The notes below the pieces were generated by a model. The model made no database searches and was not told the origin of the DNA. It saw nothing but the letters and a program-made list of their open reading frames with translations. The translations under genes were made by a program, and so were the position numbers. Source: an uncultured Alistipes sp. (GTDB lineage: Bacteria; Bacteroidota; Bacteroidia; Bacteroidales; Rikenellaceae). From it: a stretch of DNA of 10,484 bases. Every line of letters begins with the position of its first letter. Within the stretch, counting starts at the first letter, position 1. The stretch is taken from assembly GCA_949840605.1 (NCBI GenBank), contig CATKXN010000099.1:1-10484 (forward strand), written 5' to 3'. Below, one piece after another: positions 1 through 7,778 of this stretch.

Positions 1-127
1 GCCATCCCTCGGCGATCTGGGCTTCGGTAAGGGTGTTGTGCCGGGGCCCGCACGAGCAGAGGCAGGCGGCAATGATCCCTGATCCGGCCAGCGTGCGGAA
101 CAGGTTTCGGAATGAGTTTCGTTTCAT
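1..127 (-). CDS. Lipoprotein, N-terminal fragment, probable DUF1080 / 3-keto-disaccharide hydrolase family (cut by window edge)
   Basis: Reading the minus strand from the ATG at 127 gives 42 complete codons before the window ends. The product starts with a basic stretch (MKRNSFRNLFR), a short hydrophobic segment, and a cysteine-rich lipobox region in which either Cys22 (IAAC) or Cys26 (LCSC) could be the lipidated residue. The mature part begins with NTLTEAQIAEGW, which resembles the 'LT..E...GW' lead-in of DUF1080 lipoproteins (PF06439, a family that includes 3-keto-glycoside hydrolases). That family call rests on a dozen residues and is an inference; the secreted lipoprotein nature is better supported. 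It is separated from the upstream operon by a strong terminator and has its own candidate promoter at 214-244, so it is probably a separate transcription unit with a leader of about 80 bases. Confidence 0.6.
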   Translation of the reverse strand, partial: MKRNSFRNLFRTLAGSGIIAACLCSCGPRHNTLTEAQIAEGW

Positions 128-213
128 AATATGAAGGTTTAGATAGTTTTTTCTGCTATTTCCGATCTTAATCGGGTAAGTTGGCTCTTTGGCGTTGCCA
201 TAGGTCTATTTCA

Positions 214-244
214 CAAAAGTAACCTTTTTTTCGGGGATTGCAGA
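214..244 (-). promoter_or_regulatory. Candidate Bacteroidota promoter for the DUF1080-like gene
   Basis: On the minus strand, positions 221-214 read TACTTTTG, a full match to the Bacteroidota -7 box TAnnTTTG. A spacer of 19 bases upstream (222-240) lies TCTG (244-241), a three-of-four match to the -33 box TTTG. It sits between the operon terminator (275-312) and the start codon at 127, which is where a promoter for that gene is needed. The -33 match is imperfect. Confidence 0.6.
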
Positions 245-274
245 CTAAAATGTCGAAAAAAATCGGAAGAGGAT

Positions 275-312
275 GAAAAAACGCCGCGGACGTTTCAGAC
301 CGTCCGCGGCGT
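275..312 (-). terminator. Intrinsic terminator of the SusCD-type operon
   Basis: Positions 281-292 (ACGCCGCGGACG) and 301-312 (CGTCCGCGGCGT) form a perfect 12-bp, GC-rich stem with an 8-base loop. On the minus strand the stem is followed directly by five T residues (280-276). It begins 22 bases past the stop codon of the last lipoprotein gene of the operon. The plus strand has no T tract after the stem, so it works in the minus direction only. Confidence 0.92.
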
Positions 313-334
313 TCGGGGGAATTGGGGGATTCGG

Positions 335-1921
335 CTATTTGTAGAGACCGGCTACGGTGTAGTCGAGGATTTTGCCCAGCCCGTCGAACACCAATGCGTT
401 CGGCTGGTCGAGTTGTCCGCTGCCGAAGTTGATTTGCGGCACGACGTGCAGTTTATCGTTCATGTCGTCCTTCGAGGTTACGACGACCACGGCGCGGCTG
501 CTCCACGCCAGCGAGGCGTTGCTCGGGTAGCTTGCCGAACCGTCGTAGTTCTCCATGGCGTAGAATCCCTGCATGTAGAGTCGCGCCAGGGTGATGTGCT
601 CGCCTTCCGGGGCCCGGAAAACGGGCGTCGGGTCGAAAACGACCCCGCCCGCCGTGAAGATCGTCTTGTAGATGCAGCTGCGCGTGGCGACGTAGAGGAT
701 CGGGTCGAGACGCGAGAAGAAGACCGATACGGCCTCGTTCAGGCAGGCGTTCGCTTCAGCGGGGATTTCGTAGATCAGTTTGGCCGTGGGCGCGCCGGCT
801 GAAGCGGAGTAGTTGCCGAAGGTGTAGAGCGCATAGCTGCCGTCGGATTTCCGCATCAACAGGGTATGGGTGGCGTTGTCGACGCTGATGCCGCCCGCCA
901 CGCTCCGCAGTCCGGGAGCGTTGCCCGGATCGAACGGACCCGACGCCGTGCTGCTGCAGGCGTGGAAGGATGTGTTGTAGCCGTAACAGAACCGCCCCTG
1001 TGCGTTGTCGTAGAAAATCGTGCTGGGTTTGCGTGTGTTGCCCGGGGCCGAGTGGGCCGAGACGACGTCGTTGTCGATGGTCATGTTTTCGCTTCCGGCG
1101 ACGGGAACCGAAATGCGTTCGCGGCTGAGCAGCGTCTCGTAGATGCTGCCGTCGTTGACGATCATCGTACACTGGTAGGTGTTGAGAAGGTTGCGGATGT
1201 CCATCGTTTCGGGCAGGTAGACGAACGCCTCCTCCTTGCGCCCCAGTATCTTGTAATATTCGGTTTCCACGCGCATCAGATCCTCCGGGGTCGACACCCA
1301 GAGCATGTTTCGCTTGTTGGTCTTGTCATAGGTGTAGAGCAGGTGCGTGACAAGCGACGGGAACGGGCTGCCGTTGTTTTCGCTGACGAGATCCTTCTCA
1401 ATCGTACCCCCGGCTGCGCCCGAATAGTTGGCGGTCAGCTGCGGATGTATGATCAGCCCCAGCTCGGAGGTGATCCCGTCTCTGGTGTAGGCCGCCACGA
1501 TCCCTTCGTTGTAGCGGGCCGTAACGAACAGTTTCCACGCATACTGGTACCGAAGGTCGTTCTCGGTGTCGGTAACCGTCAGCAGGAACAGATAGCCCGT
1601 CGAGGAGATCGGCAGGTCGATCACTTCGTGGAACTCCTGCGTCGTGGCCAGAAGGATGGCTTCCGAATCGTTTTCGGTCGTGCTCGCGGTCCATTCGTAG
1701 GTCAGTCCGCCGGGATTTTCCACTCCGTCCCGGGTGATGCGGATGCCCGTTACGTCGAGCCGGTGGTTATGCACCACCGAGAGCTGTGTGGCGACGGAGG
1801 CCGGAACTTCGATCTCCACCGGGGGAATGAAGCCGGTTTGCAGCGTGCTTTTGTCTTCGTAGCACGATGCCGCGAGCAGGCCCCAGCCTGCCAGCAGCAG
1901 CAAGATGATGTATTTTCTCAT
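335..1921 (-). CDS. Surface lipoprotein of the PKD-like (PKD_2) family, last gene of the SusCD operon
   Basis: A 528-residue lipoprotein. The signal peptide ends in the lipobox LAASC with Cys20 as the lipidated residue, followed by YEDKST; acidic residues just after the cysteine are the known surface-export signal of Bacteroidota lipoproteins. Residues about 40-135 look like an Ig/PKD-type beta domain, with GLTYEWTAS (72-80) and LFLLTVTDTEND (111-122) as typical core strands. The rest is rich in short beta strands and may form a propeller-like or beta-rich fold; this is inference. The overall arrangement matches the 'PKD-like family lipoprotein' (PF16407) commonly found downstream of a DUF4843 gene and a SusC/SusD pair. 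No catalytic motif is visible, so binding of the imported substrate at the cell surface is the likeliest role. The start lies 12 bases after the preceding stop codon, with no evident Shine-Dalgarno sequence. Confidence 0.8.
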   Translation of the reverse strand: MRKYIILLLLAGWGLLAASCYEDKSTLQTGFIPPVEIEVPASVATQLSVVHNHRLDVTGIRITRDGVENPGGLTYEWTASTTENDSEAILLATTQEFHEVIDLPISSTGYLFLLTVTDTENDLRYQYAWKLFVTARYNEGIVAAYTRDGITSELGLIIHPQLTANYSGAAGGTIEKDLVSENNGSPFPSLVTHLLYTYDKTNKRNMLWVSTPEDLMRVETEYYKILGRKEEAFVYLPETMDIRNLLNTYQCTMIVNDGSIYETLLSRERISVPVAGSENMTIDNDVVSAHSAPGNTRKPSTIFYDNAQGRFCYGYNTSFHACSSTASGPFDPGNAPGLRSVAGGISVDNATHTLLMRKSDGSYALYTFGNYSASAGAPTAKLIYEIPAEANACLNEAVSVFFSRLDPILYVATRSCIYKTIFTAGGVVFDPTPVFRAPEGEHITLARLYMQGFYAMENYDGSASYPSNASLAWSSRAVVVVTSKDDMNDKLHVVPQINFGSGQLDQPNALVFDGLGKILDYTVAGLYK

Positions 1922-1933
1922 GGTCGTTCGTTT

Positions 1934-2740
1934 TTACTTGGTGCGGATCGTTACCTCCAGGTCCTTCATGGAGCCCGATTCGTGAATGCGCGTCTTGCCG
2001 GGATTGGCGGCCTTCCATGCGTCGTACCAGGCCTGCGCCTTGGCGCGCCAGGCGTCGATGTAGTAGCTGTAGTCGGTTCCCCATTCGGGCAGTTCCTGCC
2101 AGCCGAGGGCGTCGAGCAGCAGTTGGTGGCCTGCCTGGCTGTAAGCGTCCGTCGACGTGCTGGCGGAGGTGAGCGTCGACTCGATGAAGGCGTTGTAGGT
2201 CGACCACTGCTTGTTCGAGACGGGCCGCGGCAGCATGTTGTGCCACGAGACGTTGGCCTTGAGGTAGATCGAAAGTCCTGCCGACAGGTCGGGCGAATCG
2301 GTCAGGCGGAGCGTCAGCGTTCGTTGCTGCGAGTCCAGCTCGGGCGACTTCCCGACTTCGATGCGGATGGCTCCGTAGGTCTTCCCGGCGGGGACCGTCG
2401 CACCGAGAATCGCATATTGCCCGGCCTGCGCCGTGCTTTCCTCTTCGAGAATGCGTATCCCGATCTGCCGGTCGGCGTTCGCGGCGCCGCCGATGAGTTT
2501 CACCGGAATCTCGATCACCGCCGTGGAATTTCCTGCGGGCTGCTGTTTGAAGGTCATCGAGGCGTAGAACGTGCTGTCCGAGGCCGAGTAACCGGGATAT
2601 TCGTCCGTCTCCTCTTTCGTGGCTCCGGGGAAGCAGACCCTTCCCTGCGACATGTCGTAACGTTTGGGATCGTCCTTTTCGCAGCCGGCCAGCGTCGCGG
2701 CGGCCAGCAGCAGGCATATGAGTTTTTTCATGTTTTTCAT
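1934..2740 (-). CDS. DUF4843-type lipoprotein, accessory gene of the SusCD operon
   Basis: A lipoprotein of 268 residues. The start is taken at the ATG at 2740; a second in-frame ATG at 2731 would also leave an intact signal peptide, while a TTG at 2743 is a less likely start. The lipobox is LAGC with Cys20, followed by EKDDPK, an acidic surface-export signal. The mature part begins with a short strand (GRVCFPG), then an Ig-like stretch with repeated strand patterns (TAVIEIPVKLIG at 73-84, RTLTLRLTDSP at 140-150), and ends in a helical, Trp- and Tyr-rich tail (about 205-250). Length, layout and position between susD and a PKD-like lipoprotein gene fit DUF4843 (PF16132), whose function is unknown. 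It follows susD by 16 bases and precedes the PKD-like gene by 12, so cotranslation in one message is expected. An adapter or substrate-binding role on the SusCD complex is inference. Confidence 0.78.
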   Translation of the reverse strand: MKNMKKLICLLLAAATLAGCEKDDPKRYDMSQGRVCFPGATKEETDEYPGYSASDSTFYASMTFKQQPAGNSTAVIEIPVKLIGGAANADRQIGIRILEEESTAQAGQYAILGATVPAGKTYGAIRIEVGKSPELDSQQRTLTLRLTDSPDLSAGLSIYLKANVSWHNMLPRPVSNKQWSTYNAFIESTLTSASTSTDAYSQAGHQLLLDALGWQELPEWGTDYSYYIDAWRAKAQAWYDAWKAANPGKTRIHESGSMKDLEVTIRTK

Positions 2741-2756
2741 CAATTGATCGTTCGAC

Positions 2757-4301
2757 TTACTGTATGCGTCCCGACTGTTTCTCGAAATCGGGGTAGGGAA
2801 GCATGTAGACGGCGTCGCCGACGACGGCCGTGCCGCTCATCACGTCGCTCTGGCGGGGCAGTTTTTCATAACCCAGCCGCTTGTAGAAATAGAACACGAC
2901 GCCTTCGCAGATGAACTCCCGGCGATACTCCTTTTCGATTACGGCCATCAGTCCCGCTTCGTCGAGCGTCTCGTCGAGCGGTTCGTAGACGGCGCGGGCC
3001 GTGCGTACCTGCTCCAGCAGTCTGCGGGCTTCGCCGAGGTTCTTGTCCGGGCCGGTGGTGCAGCACTCCGCGGCGATGTAATACATTTCCGGCAGGCGGA
3101 TCAGCGGGAGGAGATCCCTGTATTTGTAGTCGGCGCCCGTCGAGGTCGTCTGGTAGAGTTTCGACGGGGTTTTGGTGCCCTCGGGCCAGTATTCCACATT
3201 GTGGTAAAGCTGTTTGTATCGGCAGTCGGAAACGCCTGCGCCCTTGATTTCGAAAAGATCGTCGGCGATCGAGTTCTTGATGCACAGCGTGCGGTACTGC
3301 CGGTCTTCGGAAGAGTATTCGCGATTGAGGTTCCGGCCGATCGCCTTGGTCAGGTCGTTCACGTCGAGCGCGAAGAGATGTTCGCTCGGGAAGCACATCT
3401 CGGTGGCGGGAGCTTTGGCGGGGTCGGTGAAGGTCCTCAGCTTCAGTTCCGAGTTGTCGATGAGGTAGTTCGCCGGGTCAGTGATCACCTCGAGCGCCGC
3501 CTGCAGGGCCAGACGCTTGCTTTCGGGGCTGCCTTCCCACATGCAGACGCGCGCCAGCAGCGCCCTGACGGCGTAATAGTTCAGGTGCTGTTCGCGGAAA
3601 TCGTAGAATTTGTCGACGTTGGCTCCCTCGTAGAGGCTTTTCGGGTATTTGCCCCGGACCGGGTCGATTTCCAGCAGCCGCGCGGCTTCCGTCAGATCGG
3701 CGACCAGACGGCGGAGCGTCTCGGCGTAGGTCAGCTGCGTCGCTGCGTCCTTGTCTACGGTCGTCGCGTAGGGAACCGTGAGGCGGCTCTCCAGGTCGGT
3801 GCGTCCGGCCAGGTCGCTGCATCCGTACAGCCGCATCAGGTCGAAATGGACATAGGCCCTGACGGCGAGCAGTTCGCCCTTGATGATCCGGTAGTTGACC
3901 GAGTCGAGTTCGTCTTTCTTGCGGTCGATGTATTCGAGGCCTTCATTGGCGTTGACGATCACGTTGTAGGCCTTCGCCCAGACCGCTTCGATCACCTTCA
4001 CGGACTTCGCGGCCGTGTAGTTGTACCGGTCGAGGGCGTAGTCGTCAGCCGCGCTGTTCTTGCGGGCGTCGTACTGGCGGCCCAGCATGTCGAGCATGTG
4101 CCACGTCAGGTTTTCGCCGTAGAGGTCGGCCTGGCTCATGTTGAGATAACAGCCGACGAGCGTCTGCTGGAATCCCTCGGCCGAGGAGTAATGGTCCTCG
4201 GCGCGGATTTCCGACGGGGGCGTTACGTCAAGCCACTTCTCGCACGAAACGGCAGCGAGGACGGTGACGGACAGGAGGATGGGTGTTATGCTGTTTTTCA
4301 T
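2757..4301 (-). CDS. SusD/RagB-family nutrient-binding outer-membrane lipoprotein
   Basis: A 514-residue protein, within the normal SusD range. The signal peptide ends in AAVSC with Cys20, followed by EKWLDVTPPSE, the classic SusD start. The helical TPR-like core is recognised by KGELLAVRAYVHFDLMRLYG (141-160). The C-terminal SusD_RagB region shows LIRLPEMYYIAAE (400-412) and YRREFICEGVVFYFYKRLG (459-477), a variant of the conserved 'RREF.GEG.R..DL.RW' element. SusD proteins form a lid over the SusC barrel and help capture the substrate at the cell surface. The gene starts 16 bases after the susC stop, consistent with tight coupling to its partner. The family is certain; the substrate is not shown by the sequence and could be a glycan, peptide or other polymer. 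Confidence 0.95.
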   Translation of the reverse strand: MKNSITPILLSVTVLAAVSCEKWLDVTPPSEIRAEDHYSSAEGFQQTLVGCYLNMSQADLYGENLTWHMLDMLGRQYDARKNSAADDYALDRYNYTAAKSVKVIEAVWAKAYNVIVNANEGLEYIDRKKDELDSVNYRIIKGELLAVRAYVHFDLMRLYGCSDLAGRTDLESRLTVPYATTVDKDAATQLTYAETLRRLVADLTEAARLLEIDPVRGKYPKSLYEGANVDKFYDFREQHLNYYAVRALLARVCMWEGSPESKRLALQAALEVITDPANYLIDNSELKLRTFTDPAKAPATEMCFPSEHLFALDVNDLTKAIGRNLNREYSSEDRQYRTLCIKNSIADDLFEIKGAGVSDCRYKQLYHNVEYWPEGTKTPSKLYQTTSTGADYKYRDLLPLIRLPEMYYIAAECCTTGPDKNLGEARRLLEQVRTARAVYEPLDETLDEAGLMAVIEKEYRREFICEGVVFYFYKRLGYEKLPRQSDVMSGTAVVGDAVYMLPYPDFEKQSGRIQ

Positions 4302-4317
4302 GGCTTCGGATGTTTGG

Positions 4318-7300
4318 TTAGAAGGTTCCGGTAAGCTGGAACGACATGCTCCGCGCGAAGGGATAGGCCGTGCCGCGTTCGAGGCGGATCGTCGAAAGCG
4401 TACCGATGTTGTTCATGTAGAACGCCAGTTTGAGCCGTTTGAGCCGGATCTTGCTGATCAGGCGCGGATTGAACTCGTAGTAGACGCTCAGCGACGAGAA
4501 GGTCAGTTCGTTGTTGTCCTGCACGAAGCGCGTCGTGGCACGGGTCTTTTCGTCGTGCTGATTGCCGTTTTCGTCGGTGTAGGAGCCCAGTTTCTTGAAC
4601 AGGGTGTTCTGGCCCGGGGTCTGCCAGCGACCGTAGAGCACGCGGCGGTCGACGTTGTAGTGGATGTCGACGTTTTCGACTTTGTCGACCAGCGTGGTGT
4701 TGTACTTTTGGCCGCCGCCGAGGAAGGTGCAGGCGGCGCTGAGTCCGAAACCCTTGTATTCGGCCGCAAACCCGAAATTGCCGCGGTATTTGGGGTCGCT
4801 GACACCCGCTACGACCTGATCCTGCGCGTCGTAGTCGTATGTGAGCGTACCGTCCTTCTTGACGTAGATCTCCTTGCCCGTCGTGGGGTCGATGCCCAGC
4901 GACGGTACGGCCCAGATGGCGTTCATCGGCATGCCGTCCTGGTAGATCAGCACGGGCGTCGAGTTGCTTTTATCCTGCGCTTGCGCCATCATCTTGTCGT
5001 TGTAGGCCCTCAGACTTTCGGAGAGGCGGATGATCGTGTTTTTGTTGTAGGCGATCGAACCGAAGACGCTGAAGAAGCCCTGCCGTCCCTGCCAGAGCGT
5101 GTAGCTCAGTTTGGCTTCGATGCCGCGGTTGCGGACCTTGCCGAGATTGTCCTTCACGATATCGAAACCCGACGAGGTGGGGATCGCCACGTCGGTCAGC
5201 ATGTTCTCGGTGACCGAATTGTAGTAGTCGAAGGCGATCGTGGCGCGGTGGATCATGATGTCGGCGCCTATGTTGTAGTCCATGCGCTGCTCCCACTTCA
5301 AGGCGGGGTTGGGCATCTTCGAAAGGTAGGCGCCCGTCTGTCCGTGGTAGGTGTTGACGGTATGGTAGAGGTAAGTCGCCAGCACTTCGTTGGTGTCGTA
5401 ATTTTGGTTGCCCGTCAGTCCGGCCGAGGCGCGGATCTTGAACTGTTTCAGAAGGTCTTGGCTGCGCAGGAAAGACTCGTTGTGGAGGTTCCACGCCACG
5501 CCGGCGCTCCATGCCGACGACCAGCGGTTGTCCGCGCCGTAGAGCGACGAAGCGCTTTCGCGGAACGTGAGGTCGACGTTGTAGCGGTCGTCGTAGCTGT
5601 ACGACGCCGTCCCGAGGAAACTGATTTCGCGCGTGATTGACGAGATGCCGACCGGCTTTTTGGCTTCGGCGTACTGGCGGGCGAAGGTGATGTCGGCCGT
5701 TTGGCTGTTGGGGAAGCCCTCGGCGTAGTGCTGGTAAGCGCTGTAGGTGTTTTCCGCGATTTTGCCGCCGGCGTTGGCGTAGAGGTAGTGACGGCCCCAG
5801 TTTCTGGCGTAGTTGGCGTAAATTTCGCCCGACAGGTCGCTGCTCTTGCCGTTGTCGAGCTGATAGGAGCCTTTGCGCAGCTGCATGCTTGAACTGTCGT
5901 AGGCCGAGGTGGTGAATCTCGAGTGCTTGGCCGGGTAGAATTCGTCGGCGTCGCTGCGCTTCACCGAGACGCCGAACCGGGCGGTGAGTTTCAGCGCCTC
6001 GGTGGCCTGCCATTCGGCGTAGAAGTTGTCGGTGATGCTGGTGTAGGTCTCCTTGTCGAGCGTTCCGAGCGTGGCGTCGTACATCGGGTTGGCGATCTTG
6101 TCGTAGGCCCAGCGTGCGGTCTGGCCGGTTTGCGGATCGACGGCGCTCCAGTAGGGATTCATCCGGGCGTAGTCCGCGAAGTCGCCCCAGGGCGAATTTT
6201 CGCTCCTAGTGTTGCTCACGCTCGTGATGTTGCGGAACAGGAAATTCTTCTTGCGGTACGACACGTTCACGTCGCCCGAGATCACCGTGCGTTCGGAACC
6301 TTTCATGACGCCCGCCACGTTGTTGTAGGAGAAGTCGATCATCGCCCGCAGCCGGCGGCTGTCTCCCAGTTCGAGCGAAAGCGTGTGCTTGTGTCCCACG
6401 CCCGTGCGCAGGGGTTTGGCCAGCCAGTAGGTGTCCAGTCCGCCGAGCACCTGGGCTTTCAGGTCGTTGTAGCGCTTCGTGTATTCGATCTGAGTCTTGG
6501 GGTTCGCCGAGTTGTAGACGCCTTCGATGCGCTCGGCCTCGAGTTTTTCCCAGGCGTTGCAGAGGTTGTAACTCGACAGGTCGGGCATCTGCAGCTCGAC
6601 GCTTCCGGTATAGGTTACCAGTTCCTGATTGCCGGCCAGACGCTTGGTTTCGATGACGATGACGCCGTTGGCGGCCTTCGAGCCGTAGAGCGCCTTGGCG
6701 GCGGCGTCTTTGAGGATGGTGATGCTCTCGATGCGGTTCATGTCCATGTCCATCACCTTCTCGGCTGTGGTTTCGAACCCGTCGAGGATGAACAGCGGCT
6801 GGTTGGCCCGGTTCTGGTAGTTGCCCTTGATGTTCACCCCGGTGTCCGATTCCGACGGGAAGGTGGTGATGCCGCGCAGCTGCATGTCGGGCAGCGTGTT
6901 GGGGTCGGAGCCCATCAGCGTGTTATCCAGGATGTAGAGCGACGGTTCGATGCTTTTCAGACTCTCGAACACGTTGCGGTTGCTCGTGCGGGCGAGCTGG
7001 CTCGAGGTGATGGTCGTGGCCGAACCCGTGTAGCTCTCCTTCTTGCGGGTGAAGATGCCGGTTACCACGACGTTTTCGATCTCCTGCTCGTCCTGCGCCA
7101 GTTTGACCTGTGCGGTCTGCGCGGCGGGAAGCGTCTGCGTGATGTATCCGATGTAGGAGAAGGTCAGCCTGTCGTGTCCTGCGGGCATGCGGATCGAGAA
7201 ACCGCCGTCCGTGCCCGACACCACGCCCGTGGAGGTTCCCAGAATCACGATGTTTACGCCTATGAGCGGTGTGCCGTCGGTGTCCGTCACGCGGCCGCTG

Positions 7301-7716
7301 ACGACCTTGTCCGGGGCTTTCTGCGGGGCGGCCTCATTTCCCCCCCCCTCCGTTCCGCTCCGCGGGCGAACTACGATCGTGTCGTCGTCGATCGAATATT
7401 CAAGCCGCGTGCCGCGCAGCGCCTCGTCGAGCACTTCGCGAACCGGCACGTCGGTCTTGTTCATCGAAATGCCCTGCACGTCCTGCACGAAATCGCTGTT
7501 GTAGAGGATGTAATACCCAGTCTGCTGCTTGATCCGCTGGAGGACTTCGGCCAGCGATGCGTTGCGGAACGATACGGTGATGCGTTCCCGGTGCTGCCGG
7601 GGTGCGCTGTCCGCCGCCGCGCGTTGGGGGATGCCCCAGGCGGAGACGGTCAGCAGCCATACGCACACGACCAGCCACGGCTTTCGGTGTGATACTGATA
7701 AGTAAAGTTTCCTCAT
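4318..7716 (-). CDS. SusC/RagA-type TonB-dependent outer-membrane transporter with STN signalling domain
   Basis: A 1132-residue transporter. Domains in order: signal peptide (about 1-35); STN signalling domain (about 46-117, ITVSFRNASLAEVLQRI to DDTIVVRP); a Gly-rich linker (119-135); carboxypeptidase-regulatory-like beta domain (about 138-212, VSGRVTDTDGTPLIGVNI, with FSYIGY at 186-191); TonB plug (about 213-358) with the SusC signatures QPLFILDGF (306-314) and SITILKDAAAKALYGSKAANG (331-351); then the 22-strand barrel ending in the terminal Phe of QLTGTF. It imports a bound substrate across the outer membrane using TonB energy. The extra STN domain is the type that contacts a FecR anti-sigma factor, and such a gene lies directly upstream. 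A run of nine G on the coding strand encodes part of the linker (residues 123-126). A clear TonB box was not seen. Substrate unknown. Confidence 0.95.
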   Translation of the reverse strand: MRKLYLSVSHRKPWLVVCVWLLTVSAWGIPQRAAADSAPRQHRERITVSFRNASLAEVLQRIKQQTGYYILYNSDFVQDVQGISMNKTDVPVREVLDEALRGTRLEYSIDDDTIVVRPRSGTEGGGNEAAPQKAPDKVVSGRVTDTDGTPLIGVNIVILGTSTGVVSGTDGGFSIRMPAGHDRLTFSYIGYITQTLPAAQTAQVKLAQDEQEIENVVVTGIFTRKKESYTGSATTITSSQLARTSNRNVFESLKSIEPSLYILDNTLMGSDPNTLPDMQLRGITTFPSESDTGVNIKGNYQNRANQPLFILDGFETTAEKVMDMDMNRIESITILKDAAAKALYGSKAANGVIVIETKRLAGNQELVTYTGSVELQMPDLSSYNLCNAWEKLEAERIEGVYNSANPKTQIEYTKRYNDLKAQVLGGLDTYWLAKPLRTGVGHKHTLSLELGDSRRLRAMIDFSYNNVAGVMKGSERTVISGDVNVSYRKKNFLFRNITSVSNTRSENSPWGDFADYARMNPYWSAVDPQTGQTARWAYDKIANPMYDATLGTLDKETYTSITDNFYAEWQATEALKLTARFGVSVKRSDADEFYPAKHSRFTTSAYDSSSMQLRKGSYQLDNGKSSDLSGEIYANYARNWGRHYLYANAGGKIAENTYSAYQHYAEGFPNSQTADITFARQYAEAKKPVGISSITREISFLGTASYSYDDRYNVDLTFRESASSLYGADNRWSSAWSAGVAWNLHNESFLRSQDLLKQFKIRASAGLTGNQNYDTNEVLATYLYHTVNTYHGQTGAYLSKMPNPALKWEQRMDYNIGADIMIHRATIAFDYYNSVTENMLTDVAIPTSSGFDIVKDNLGKVRNRGIEAKLSYTLWQGRQGFFSVFGSIAYNKNTIIRLSESLRAYNDKMMAQAQDKSNSTPVLIYQDGMPMNAIWAVPSLGIDPTTGKEIYVKKDGTLTYDYDAQDQVVAGVSDPKYRGNFGFAAEYKGFGLSAACTFLGGGQKYNTTLVDKVENVDIHYNVDRRVLYGRWQTPGQNTLFKKLGSYTDENGNQHDEKTRATTRFVQDNNELTFSSLSVYYEFNPRLISKIRLKRLKLAFYMNNIGTLSTIRLERGTAYPFARSMSFQLTGTF
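7340..7348 (-). repeat. Homopolymer tract G9 within the susC coding strand
   Basis: Nine consecutive C on the plus strand (G on the coding strand) encode Glu123 (last base) and Gly124-Gly126 of the SusC protein, in the flexible linker between the STN domain and the regulatory-like domain. The reading frame is intact at this length. Runs this long are prone to slipped-strand mispairing. Confidence 0.95.
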
Positions 7717-7778
7717 GATAGCTTTGTTTTAAGTGCGACATTCGCCTCCCCGTCGGGCGGCCTTTCTGATTGACCGCA

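Noticed and set aside
162..175. Five-base-pair hairpin (CCGAT/ATCGG) in the leader of the DUF1080-like gene
   Set aside because: The stem is too short to separate from chance, and no riboswitch-like conserved structure surrounds it.
866..2914. A 682-codon open frame on the plus strand opposite the two lipoproteins
   Set aside because: It is antisense to genes with clear signal peptides and family matches, is dominated by Arg, Val, Gly and Asp in no recognisable pattern, and reflects high GC leaving few stops. The long plus-strand frames at 3201-4334, 4264-5640 and 5923-7692 were rejected for the same reason.
7745..7762. GC-rich partial inverted repeat between fecR and susC
   Set aside because: Only four to five pairs with a large loop and no T tract; not distinguishable from chance in GC-rich DNA.
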